Positions 55,801-64,000 of a stretch of 64,000 bases of DNA are shown here, one piece after another. The stretch's first letter is position 1. Every line of letters begins with the position of its first letter. The stretch covers positions 212,769-276,768 of the forward strand of contig JALIZF010001392.1 of assembly GCA_029948255.1 (NCBI GenBank), given 5' to 3'. Position numbers and translations under genes: made by a program. The DNA is from Telmatactis stephensoni. Taxonomy: Eukaryota > Cnidaria > Anthozoa > Actiniaria > Isophelliidae. A model generated the notes under the pieces. The model was not told the origin of the DNA. It ran no database searches and worked only from the letters and a program-made list of their open reading frames with translations.

Positions 55801-57488
55801 TTCACCCTGGAGAAAACCTTACATCAGAAAACAAATACGGAACCTTGATAACTTGAAACGCGGCCTCAAAGTAAACATTAGGCTAGGTAAGCAGCTTTTC
55901 CAGTAGCCTGTGTAGCTGGCGCTTCTCTTCTTCTGTAAAGATTATTCGAAAAGTAATCTCTCTAATCAATCTCTCTATGAGAAAAAAAAAAACCGATTCG
56001 GAAAATACCGTCAAAATAAAAGAATAAGTAGAGGTAAAGATAATTCATTTTATTTCGAAAGCGCAGGCTGAATTAGTTGCCCGATTCTCCGCAGAGCTCG
56101 TCAGGGGCACGTGTATATAAAGCATTCAAAGTGTGCGTCTCTCTCCACCAATACTCCGTTTTAAGGGTATTTAAAACTAATTAAATCTACTCGGAATAGA
56201 AAAAAAGGCGAAAATGTGAGGTCATTGGGAATCGAACTCGGACCTCTTGCACATACAAGGCCGCGCACTAAACTGTGCCATGATCCTTGCTCCTAACAAC
56301 ATCTCTTATGTTAATTAGTAAAAGGGAAAAAGAAAGGATGAAAGGAAGAAAGGAAAGGAAGGAGGAAGAAAGAGAGGACGGAGAAAGGAAAAATAAGCAT
56401 GACAATAGATAATTGAATGCGTTTATAGACGGTCAAACGAAAGAATGAACCGACGGGTAACGATCGTTGTACCACCTGCCACTGAAGTAGAACTTCAATT
56501 AAGGGATTTCTCAATTTTGAAATCGGATCTTTTAATTAAGTAGAAACTGAATTCTGAATTTTGAAATTCTTGAGTCTCGAATTTGTGCTTAGCTGCTGTA
56601 ATGCTCTGTTATTTATTTCAATACTTTATAAGAGAAATGAAAAGGAACTGTAATTTGGTCAGAATACAAATTAACTTCATTTCATTTTGTTTTCAAAGTT
56701 TCTTCCCTCTTTGAAATATTATTGTCTTCTTGTTTAAGTCTGCACATTTTAAATGAAAACATGCTATAGACATTCGTCTTTCCTCGAAGAAATTTTGTAT
56801 AGTGCATTATAAAATAATTTGGATAGTACGCTCACTCTGATTGGCCCAGAAGCGTTCTAGATGAGGCTATCTCAACACGCTATACGTCACCCATTACAAT
56901 CAGTCAAATACGTCGAACAAGGCTTATTTTCTGTGGTCTCTTTGAACATCACACTTATTTCAACTAAGTATAAAAGCATTCCAGTTTCAATGCATAAAAA
57001 ATACTTTCTACAAGGAAATTTTAAAAAAAACTAATAGAATATTGGTTATAGCAGAGATCAAAGTAAACAAACTAGAATGGAAAAAAGTGTGAGCAGCCAA
57101 AAGGCTCGTCCAATTGTGAGAACTTTCAAAACATTACTCGTATCTATTAATTCCGAATTATACTCAAGATCGTGCGATTTCTAGCACTTGGTAGAGCGAC
57201 CAGCATTAAATAGGAAGGGTGGTTTAAAATAAAATTCCGATGACATCGAAAGGTCCAACAATCATTGGTTTATTTTTCTTTTGAAATGTTTAACTGTAAG
57301 TCTATATTAATTCTATATATACTCATTTCCCGTTTTGTCCTTTGTTTACAGCTTTAGATTTGTACGCAGATATCGCTACCATTCAAGATTGTACTCAGCT
57401 TCGAGATCTGGCTAAAGAGAGCGTTGTCAGAATCCAGCAATGTACACAAACCGCTGACAGGTTACTTCGCCTCATCAAACAGATGTGA
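52836..57488 (+). CDS. Small basic secreted protein, function unknown (about 201 aa)
   Basis: Exons 52836-52953, 53888-54054 (or -54085), 54849-54915 (uncertain), 55770-55886 and 57352-57488. The version with the third exon gives 606 nt in frame; the version without it, using the longer second exon, gives 570 nt, also in frame. It opens with a signal peptide (MNVYFEVFVVLLANIVICKA). Exon 2 has the cluster DECCPEYPTSCNHRP. The doubtful exon adds CLRDCKEAQPTC. Exon 4 is strikingly basic (FRKKRRSRKHSPWRKPYIRK). The last exon is a helical segment with two cysteines (IQDCTQLRDLAKESVVRIQQ...). The size, paired cysteines and dibasic sites resemble a secreted factor or matrix-binding peptide, but I recognise no family. 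AATAAA follows at 57691. Confidence 0.65.
53170..53318. mobile_element. 149-bp MITE with TAGAGTGGTTCTCG ends
   Basis: TAGAGTGGTTCTCGTATGAG pairs with the right end (complement of TAGAGTCGTTTTCGTATGAG). Internally it has ACGGTTACGATACG runs. The end sequence relates it to the TAGAGTG elements at 7577 and 25378. Intron 1 of the small secreted protein gene. Confidence 0.75.
54130..54455. repeat. Polypyrimidine tract with (CTTTCTTTTC)n core
   Basis: At 54325-54452 about 13 copies of a 10-bp unit, with irregular CCTT and T-rich sequence before it. Long frames here are artefacts. Confidence 0.93.
54975..55234. mobile_element. 260-bp foldback with TACACCTATTTC ends
   Basis: About 62-bp arms containing AAGGTTGTCAGAGCTAAAGG and GCGATAGGCGATAGGAGATA, lying between exons 3 and 4 of the small secreted protein gene. 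Confidence 0.82.
55243..55264. repeat. (GT)11 microsatellite
   Basis: Uninterrupted GT dinucleotides. Confidence 0.85.
56205..56290 (-). mobile_element. tRNA-like SINE head
   Basis: On the minus strand TGGCACAGTTTAGTGC resembles an A-box/D-arm and GAGTTCGATTCCC is a good B-box about 30 bp later. No clean acceptor stem, so a SINE or tRNA relic rather than a working tRNA gene. Confidence 0.55.
56795..57185. mobile_element. Decayed copy of the 38.6-38.9 kb foldback family
   Basis: AAATTTTGTATAGTGCATTA (56794) and GAGAACTTTCAAAACATTAC ... CAAGATCGTGCGATTTC (57117-57181) match parts of the two foldbacks in the REXO4 intron; the partner arms are missing or diverged. Confidence 0.65.
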
Positions 57489-57499
57489 ATATTGAACAA

Positions 57500-58250
57500 G
57501 CATGACCTATGACTGTTAAAACTGTTTTAGACAAAAATGGAGAGTGTTATAACGAAAACTTTTGTTTGTTTGTATAAAAATCCTACCTTCCGACTGCTCC
57601 TTTGAGGAATCGCACTGATATCAGTACTTATAAGAGTAGGATCGATGCTCCCTTTCATGATCAAACTTAAGAAAAACAGACAATCGTAGAAATAAAGAAA
57701 GTCGGGTCGCGAACATCCTGGGCGTTTAATTAATAAAAATAGCAAGTAGTTACGTTTACTTCCCTTTCTCTGGTAACAAGGTGTGACTTCAATTGATTGC
57801 TGTAAACCCTTGGGAGTTTATATCCTTCATCCCGACTCATAGTTTCATATAAATATCGTGAGCGCACGAACTGAGACTAAGCTACAATCCTTGCCAGAAT
57901 TAATTGCCACGACGTAAAATTTACGATTTTTTGTACATTATACACTTTGCGGCCATATTGTTGGACACCCCTCCCACCTGTACAACGTTGCTGGTAGCTA
58001 AAAGGTATGTCAGACTGATTGCCGAATAGTAGTTGTCGGGATTTTCACAGCAACGTTATGTACAGGGGGCGTGGGGGGAGCCAATCTCATTACCATCCTC
58101 CGTGCATTCGCGTCCAGACAAAATCGAGCCAACAATTCTGGCAATGACTACCAGCATTGTTAAATTGAATTTTGTGATTTTCGTAAAAGTGGAGTTGGTA
58201 ATTGTCATACCTTGTACTTGTTGATTCTTGATCTCTCCCAAGATCAACAC
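57500..58250. other. Intergenic stretch, no gene seen
   Basis: 3' UTR and AATAAA (57691-57696) of the preceding gene, then unique-looking sequence without supported frames. Confidence 0.5.
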
Positions 58251-58261
58251 AGGAGACGATC

Positions 58262-59110
58262 GACTGAACTGAACTGAACTGAACTGAACTGAACTTTATT
58301 CACACACGTTTACAATATGTACAGAAAATATTTACATTTAAGATAAATATATACATCATTTACATTTAAAATACATTTACAATATATACAGAAAATACAT
58401 TTTTTACAATTTTAAATATTTACATTTAAGATAGATATATACTTTATTGAATCAATATAGAGGTGTGTGTGGTTGCCAAAGTAGTTTCAACTTCCGTGTT
58501 GGCAACAACCCACACCACGGAAAAAAATAAACAGCGATGGACAAGCTAAAGTGGACACTTTATAATGAAATTTTGTCATAAAAGAGATGGAAGCAAGAGA
58601 TCAACCATTTTCAGATTGGGCAAGAAGTAAATGAAGCCGAAGGCGACTTTTAAAAAGAGCAAAAGAAGGGAGTTGCCTGATAGCAGAAGGAATTTTTTCC
58701 CAAATTTCACAAATGGAAAACTTGAAAGTGAATTTTCCGTAATTGGTCCTGACAGAAGGACGAACCAGATTCCCCTGAGAAGCGTACCTAGTATTATAAC
58801 AGTGCTGATCTTTACATTGCTTAAGGATTGTTGTTGATAAGTTTATGTGCAAAACTTGCACTTTTGAAGATGAAAATGTTCTTGACTATTAAAAGACCGG
58901 ATACATTGAAAAGCGGAATAGCACTGATGTTCAAATTTGTTGGCAAAAAGCATGCACCTAATACATTTATTTTGAAGTTTTTGAATTTTGGCAAGTTTTG
59001 TTTTATAAATACTGCCCCATGACAAAATACCGTATGAGAGATAGGCAAAAATATTTTCGAAGACTGGAGTGCGTAGTGGATTAGTAGATAAAGGTTCAAA
59101 CGCTAGGGCG
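58262..59110 (-). pseudogene. Broken 3' end of a non-LTR retrotransposon
   Basis: Two minus-strand frames, about 59115-58843 and 58861-58601, together look like the C-terminal end of a CR1/Jockey-type reverse-transcriptase protein: YGILSWGSIYKTKLAKIQKL, then HCYNTRYASQGN and RTNYGKFTFKFSICEIWEKI, features typical of that end. They are in different frames, so at least one frameshift has occurred, and all upstream domains are gone (5' truncation near 59110). The 3' tail has AATAAAGTTCAG followed by (TTCAG)n at 58262-58293, the kind of short terminal repeat such elements carry. Confidence 0.75.
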
Positions 59111-59111
59111 A

Positions 59112-59176
59112 GGGTTTGCATTGAAATTCAAGACCGAGGGCCGCAGGCCCGAGGTCTTGAATTTCAATGCAAACCC
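59112..59176. repeat. 65-bp hairpin with 24-bp perfect arms
   Basis: GGGTTTGCATTGAAATTCAA and its complement pair across a loop (GAGGGCCGCAGGCCCGA) that can pair again. Confidence 0.88.
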
Positions 59177-59344
59177 GAGCCGGTGTGTTTGAAGTGGTTT
59201 AAAAAATAACCAAACCCTATTTTTATTGTTTCAATGCAAAAATTCTGGAAATAAGAATTCAAATCATCGGATTTGAGGTATAGTATCAAATCCGAGTTAT
59301 ATCGAGTGATTTATATTTGCATTAAATTAACGTCGAACAATAGC

Positions 59345-59425
59345 TAAAATACAATACAATACAATACGTTTATTAGTAATTCCCGGAAGGGATTTTCAAT
59401 ACTAATTTACAAAATGGAAAGCTTC
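59345..59425 (-). mobile_element. LINE 3'-end remnant with (GTATT)n tail
   Basis: Minus strand: CCCTTCCGGGAATTACTAAT, AATAAA-like sequence, then GTATT repeats. A similar pentamer tail is at 61790. Confidence 0.5.
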
Positions 59426-59449
59426 TTAAAATTCCATCATGGTCAACGA

Positions 59450-59530
59450 TTTACCGGATAGCATATAGTGGTAAGTGAATGGACTAAGATTCAACGGGTT
59501 GAGGGTTCGAGGCTCGGTAGGGTCGATGCG
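59450..59530 (+). mobile_element. Possible tRNA-like SINE head
   Basis: TAGTGGTAAGTGAATGG (D-arm-like) followed by GAGGGTTCGAGGCTC (B-box-like) 35 bp later. Weak; no tail was recognised. Confidence 0.35.
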
Positions 59531-59974
59531 TAAGATATCATTTACGATTTTTTTAAGATCAGAATAGTCAATCCCTTAAATTCTAAGACTTTCTGACTTC
59601 TAGTGTGTGTCTAAAATCTCAAATGCAGTGCATTGAAGGTAAAACTTCTCAAATGTGTGTAATGTGTGTATGGCATGACTAGTAGCTTGGCAAAAAACCT
59701 GATGCAGGTCTTGAATTCAAAATTCAAAACCTGTCCCGGGTCTTCCCCCGAAATTCAAAACCTACATTAAACAATAGAAATAGGGTGTGGTTAGTTTTTA
59801 AAGATCAAGAATCAACACGTACAAGGTATGACTTAGGTCTTTCATTAGTTTAGAGTTGTATAGATGCGCCTCAAAGGGGGTGTCTGTGATATTTCGACCG
59901 TATCACACAGTTTTGATATGTAAAGTGTAAGGTAACAAATCGAAGCCGGTACGTCGGTACCATGTGTGTGCTGA

Positions 59975-60250
59975 GGAGGGAGGGGAGGGGAGGGGAGGAG
60001 GAAGGGAAGGGGCTGGAGAGGAGGGGAAAAGGGAAGAGAGAGGCTCTACTTCCGCTTTTCCTCTACCCAGCCCTGCTCCTTCATCCTCCCCTCCCCTCCC
60101 CTCCCCTCCCCTCCCCTCCCCTCCCCTCCCCTCCCCTCCCCTCCCCTCCCCTCCCCTCCCCTCCCCTCCCCTCCCCTCCCCTCCCCTCCCCTCCCCTCCC
60201 CTCCCCTCCCCTCCCCTCCCCTCCCCTCCCCTCCCCTCCCCTCCCTTCCC
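59975..60250. repeat. GGGGA tract followed by (CCCCT)32 array
   Basis: A short GGGGA run (59980-60003) precedes about 160 bp of nearly pure CCCCT (60086-60245), so the two can pair. The G-rich strand can form G-quadruplexes. Confidence 0.95.
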
Positions 60251-60432
60251 CGTCGGTCAACCTCAGCCTCAACAGTATGTAATATAATCTTTAGAATTTG
60301 ATTACAGCCTGTGGAATTTTAAACTGTTTCGAATGCTTGTAGATGTGTGCATTCCTTACATTACCATGCATGGGTTTTAGTCAGTTTCTAAAGAATATAT
60401 TACATGCTGTCGAGGCTGAGGTTGATCGACGA
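60247..60432. repeat. Inverted repeat (GTCAACCTCAGCCTC)
   Basis: GTCAACCTCAGCCTCAACAG ... ATGTAATATAATC at 60256 pairs with the complement at 60392-60428 (GAATATATTACATGCTGTCG ...), arms about 40 bp. Confidence 0.78.
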
Positions 60433-60596
60433 GAACCGTGAAATGGTCTATTCAGACTTTGGTGGTCACGCTACAATGAGCCTCATGCAACACGCTCCAT
60501 CAGATAAAGCGTACGCTACTAAAGGTAAAGGATTACACAAAAGACACTTCTCAATGCTTCATGGGCTTCCTCTGCACATAGATCTCAATCCACGAG

Positions 60597-61721
60597 TTAT
60601 GCCGCCATTGGCGGGTTGATTTTTCTAGCGTCTGCGAGTTGGTTGATGGGCTGAACTCCACTTGGATTTAGTTGATGCACAATGCTCCGAATTATGGTTC
60701 TAAAGTAATACTTTACCATCTTTTTAAATTGTGGAAATCCAAGGTAGTAAACGATTGGATTGATGGCACAACTTGACAGTGCAAGTAGCCTCGAACTATA
60801 AGTTGAGACAAAATGTCCTGCGATATCTTCATTTCTAGAAAGATAGTTTCTCCCCTCATTTGAGCGAAAAAAGCCGGGAAGATTTCGAACAACAGCAAAG
60901 ATGTAAGGGACTAGAAAAGCCACCAGTAACATGAGAATTTGCTTAATGATCTGTAGTTTATGTTGCTGAATGAGAGGCATGTTGGTTTGCCCCATTTTCA
61001 GGCAAATCCAGCAGATTGCTGCTACTGTAGAGATGAAGATAAAGGAAAACGGCAAAATCAGGACCAAAACTGAGAAGGTTTTTAAGGCCACTTCGCCAAG
61101 TGGAGTTAGTGGCTCAAAACGACATACTGTTAGGTATTTAGTTGGAGCTGCCTCCGTTTCAGTGGTATTCATGAACAGCCATGAAGACAAACCAAAGACA
61201 ATTCCCTCCATCCAAACAACTACAAGTGCTTTCTTGAAAAAAGATAATTTAGGGACCCCTGTGGGCCAAACAACCATGAAAAAGAATTCAATTAAGAGAA
61301 GAGCCAGAGTATTACCGTTGACAATACTAAAAAATATAACGAACGCACCATTTATCGTGCAAGCCCAAGCACTGATTGCAGTAACATCAAATAGGACATC
61401 TACGATGTAGAAAGGCACTAAAATCAATGTGGTGAGAATGTCAGACAGGCAATGGCTGATCATTATATTGGTTGTCACTGAACGTTGTAGGACGGACTGG
61501 AAAATGTTCCGTTTCTTTGTGATGGCCTTGTACTTGAGAAAAAGAGCAAAAGAATTGCCAGTCAGTCCCAAGACAAATATTACAGCAGCAACCACGACAA
61601 ACGGTACCCGCATCGCCGTTGGAGCTGCCCAAAAGACACGTTTTGTTTCATTGCCGTTGTGCCAAGACAAATTCTTGATGCAATCTGCAATTTTCTCTTG
61701 AATAGTAGTATTATTGATCAT
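60597..61721 (-). CDS. Rhodopsin-like (class A) GPCR with altered DRY motif, 374 aa
   Basis: One uninterrupted coding exon with seven hydrophobic segments: about 40-62, 84-110, 120-145, 165-185, 213-240, 258-280 and 306-328. Class A landmarks are N56 (TM1), LSD with D94 (TM2), C121 paired with C200 (TM3-loop 2), W170 (TM4), P272 (TM6) and NPIVYY (321-326, TM7). The G-protein-coupling DRY/ERY motif is EFF (145-147), so the key arginine is missing. The N-terminus has three N-glycosylation sites (NTT, NLS, NET). A splice acceptor (CTCTCATTGCAG) 6 bp before the ATG suggests a 5' UTR intron. The ligand is unknown. The missing arginine may mean unusual or absent G-protein coupling. Confidence 0.88.
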   Translation of the reverse strand: MINNTTIQEKIADCIKNLSWHNGNETKRVFWAAPTAMRVPFVVVAAVIFVLGLTGNSFALFLKYKAITKKRNIFQSVLQRSVTTNIMISHCLSDILTTLILVPFYIVDVLFDVTAISAWACTINGAFVIFFSIVNGNTLALLLIEFFFMVVWPTGVPKLSFFKKALVVVWMEGIVFGLSSWLFMNTTETEAAPTKYLTVCRFEPLTPLGEVALKTFSVLVLILPFSFIFISTVAAICWICLKMGQTNMPLIQQHKLQIIKQILMLLVAFLVPYIFAVVRNLPGFFRSNEGRNYLSRNEDIAGHFVSTYSSRLLALSSCAINPIVYYLGFPQFKKMVKYYFRTIIRSIVHQLNPSGVQPINQLADARKINPPMAA

Positions 61722-61784
61722 TTTGGTCCTGCAATGAGAGATTGAGGATTGGTGGTAACTCGCAAAAACGAATTAGGCAACAAC

Positions 61785-61835
61785 AACAACAATACAATAC
61801 AATTACAATACAATACAATTTATTTCTGCATTTTT
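61785..61835. repeat. AATAC/AACAA short repeat, likely LINE tail
   Basis: AACAACAAC followed by several AATAC units and AATTTATTTCTGC, like the minus-strand tail at 59345. Confidence 0.5.
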
Positions 61836-62147
61836 GAAAATATATATATATACACACACATTACAGTTCAAATGTATACAATAACATTTTTTTTCTTTTT
61901 ACAATTTTTTGTTGTTTTTCAAGGAGTGGAGTGACGTGGTTAAGATTGCAGGAAAATATTAGAGGAATGCATAGGCCCTAAGTTAACTTAAGTTTTCGAG
62001 TTAGGGCCTAACAAAGATGAAGACTAATAAAACAACAAACAAGAGCCAAAATGGTCTCTCGCTCTGGTCATTTTGTCAAATATCAATGTGCTTGAATTTC
62101 TCTGTGAAGTTTTAATTTCTTTCGGCCAGCTTTTCAGCTTTAAGCTT

Positions 62148-62313
62148 TCTTTGTTTATTGGTCCTGTGAGCGGCGATGTAAGTTGTTCCTTTGAAGAGAT
62201 AGAATTTTTCTCGTCAACTGTGCTTTCGTTTGAATGGTCGACCAGTCTCCACTTTTTTAGCGCTTTCAAAGAAAAAACTTACATCAAAGCCACTCACAGG
62301 ACCAATAAACAAT
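62148..62313. mobile_element. 166-bp foldback with GTTTATTGGTCCTGTGAG ends
   Basis: GTTTATTGGTCCTGTGAG and its complement at the ends; ATGTAAGTT and TTTGAAAG pair further in. Confidence 0.78.
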
Positions 62314-63590
62314 GACTTTTGGCAACTTTTGACATCAATTAAAAGTTATTTTGTGAAAGTTGACATTTTTTCTAGTTCTTTTTTTCTCGACCTGTCATTA
62401 TTTATCGCCGGGGGGGGGGGTATTGAGGATTTTTTGTTACAACACAGTAAAATTCATCTGATCCCCCCATAATTCACTGCAGCATTTTAATGATTCCCCC
62501 TTGTTGAGGGTTGTTATTTTGATGATCCCCCCCCCCCCCCCAAAAAGAAAAGAGGTAGTTATAGTGTTAATACGCAGCCTTCATTTCGACGGTAGTCAAA
62601 CCTGCATGTTTTTTGAAGTCAGTCGAGTCATACTCACAACCTGATCTTCCCACTGTAGCTAAAGTCGCTGTAGGTCCATTCATTCACTTTCCTCTTTCCA
62701 AGGACCACAGAGCAATTACAAGCTTAAAAGTGTGTGGCTTAAAAATCCAAGGTTTATAGCCCATAAAATCTCATTAGGACCATTTATTTCATTCTCGATA
62801 GAATGGGGGCTAGCTATGAGTATACTCGAATTTATTTTCAAGCCTAACACGTGCTGCAAAGAAGTTCCGAAATGTATCAAATTTGCCAACAAAGAAAGCA
62901 CGTAACAAAAGGAGCTCTTCTGTTCCCAACCGTGTTTTGTAGCTGTTGTATGTGGGGGAATATAATGTTCTGCTATTGCAAGCGCGAAGCGCGAGCCGCT
63001 CGGCACGAATTTTGAAGAAAAGAGGGTTCGTAACCACCGTTTCTACATTGTTTGGGGATGTTTCTTTCCAGAGAGATATATATATATATATAGCTAGATC
63101 TTTTAAGCGTGAGCCGCTTGGCAAAAAATGGCCATATTTTTTTATCAAATTCAATTAATTTGTTTTACCTTTTTGGGAAATGAAACATGTGATGTAATGA
63201 GCCGTCAAGAGCTCGGTCGGTTTTTAATAGCAATGTATAAACCGTTTTTAGATTTTTCTGCAAAAAAGTACTACTCAACTATATAGATGATATGAAATAA
63301 TGCTTGCGAGCGCGAAGCGCGAGCCGCTCTGATCAGCGCACATATACCTTTTTAGTCTATATTCTAAAGATAAGAAATAACGGCTTCCTCGGTACAAGAA
63401 TTAATTAATTATTGTTCATCATTTGTGACCCCCCCCTTCCAGTATGATCAAAACCGTGTGATAATAATAATAATAATAATGTATTTGCTTGGTACGCATC
63501 TAAAAATCTCGATGCGTTTACAAAAACTATCCACCCTTTTGCTTCGACTAAAATCAAGTGATCCCCCAAAAAAATCCTGCACCTCAGACC

Positions 63591-63782
63591 AAGTCAGTGG
63601 CCTAGGGGATTATCACCCCTAGAGAGAGGATTATCACCCCTCCTTGCCACCTCCTTTGGAGCACCCCTCGGCGGCCTCGGGGAGTGTTGTGTATCTCCCC
63701 TAGAGAGTGAGCGTGTGGTGCAACTCCTGCCAAGCCAGTGGCCTAGGGAATGATCAACCCTGAGAGAGGATATATTATCGCC
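63591..63782. repeat. Two similar ~50-bp segments
   Basis: AGTCAGTGGCCTAGGGGATT (63592) and AGCCAGTGGCCTAGGGAATG (63734), each followed by GAGAGAGGAT-type sequence. Confidence 0.6.
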
Positions 63783-64000
63783 TCTCTCTCTGTGTGTGCC
63801 TGACAAGTATGCTTGTGTTCATGCATGCGCAGATGGAGCACCTATTCCCTATGCCCCTTTACCCCACAAATGTTGTTATGGCTATCTTTGTATGAGGGCT
63901 TAAGGGTTGGAAGCATTAAGTGATCAATTAGAGTAGAAGTGTGATACGTATTCTAGTAGCTTTTGGTGATAACCGGAATTCTAAAACTCATGAATAGGCA

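Larger units (their letters stand above)
61850..64000. other. Gene-free right end
   Basis: No supported coding exon. Contains C-runs (62410, 62527, 63429), a TA microsatellite at 63075-63092, an inverted repeat (62148-62313) and short similar repeats at 63591 and 63732. Confidence 0.55.

Noticed and set aside
63594..63806. Arg/Gly/Asp-rich minus-strand frame
   Set aside because: Composition follows the short repeated segments; no splice or family support.

Overview
The window is an animal nuclear sequence: spliced genes with GT-AG introns, many short inverted-repeat transposons, tRNA-derived SINEs, a full-length LINE and long microsatellites. The gene families (astacin protease, CYP3-like P450, rhodopsin-like GPCR, EGF repeats, REXO4 nuclease) say metazoan. 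The repeat style and very compact genes fit a cnidarian, most likely an anthozoan, but that assignment is inference and no taxonomic marker is present.

Layout. 0.3-3.5 kb (minus): first four coding exons of a CYP3-like P450; its haem-binding end lies off the left edge. 3.6-7.4 kb: intergenic, with a SINE and hairpins. 7.5-28.5 kb (plus): a 17-exon gene, rebuilt here in one continuous frame, for a 345-residue secreted protein with four EGF-like domains. Its EGF exons come from two rounds of duplication. Block A (8.97-16.4 kb) was later hit by an intact 3.67 kb CR1/L2-like LINE with an 11-bp target duplication; block B (16.75-19.9 kb) keeps the empty site. 31.6-37.0 kb (plus): a 300-residue secreted astacin metalloprotease ending in a Gly22-Val-Pro9 tail. 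38.2-42.8 kb (minus): an 8-exon REXO4-type nuclease. 44.0-51.9 kb (minus): a 9-coding-exon gene for a 655-residue secretory-pathway, mostly helical protein of no family I recognise. 52.7-57.7 kb (plus): a small, basic secreted protein that starts divergently from it, with three tandem ~140-bp repeats in the shared promoter gap. 58.3-59.4 kb: remnants of LINE 3' ends. 60.6-61.7 kb (minus): a GPCR with an intronless coding region. 61.8-64 kb: repeats only.

Four of the seven host genes have signal peptides, but nothing in the sequence shows that they act together. The strongest candidates for undescribed biology are the 655-residue protein with its paired C-terminal helical motifs and divergent partner, the recently expanded EGF gene, and the LINE's 2A-like motif. 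Exon boundaries were read by eye from splice signals and frame continuity; transcript data would be decisive.
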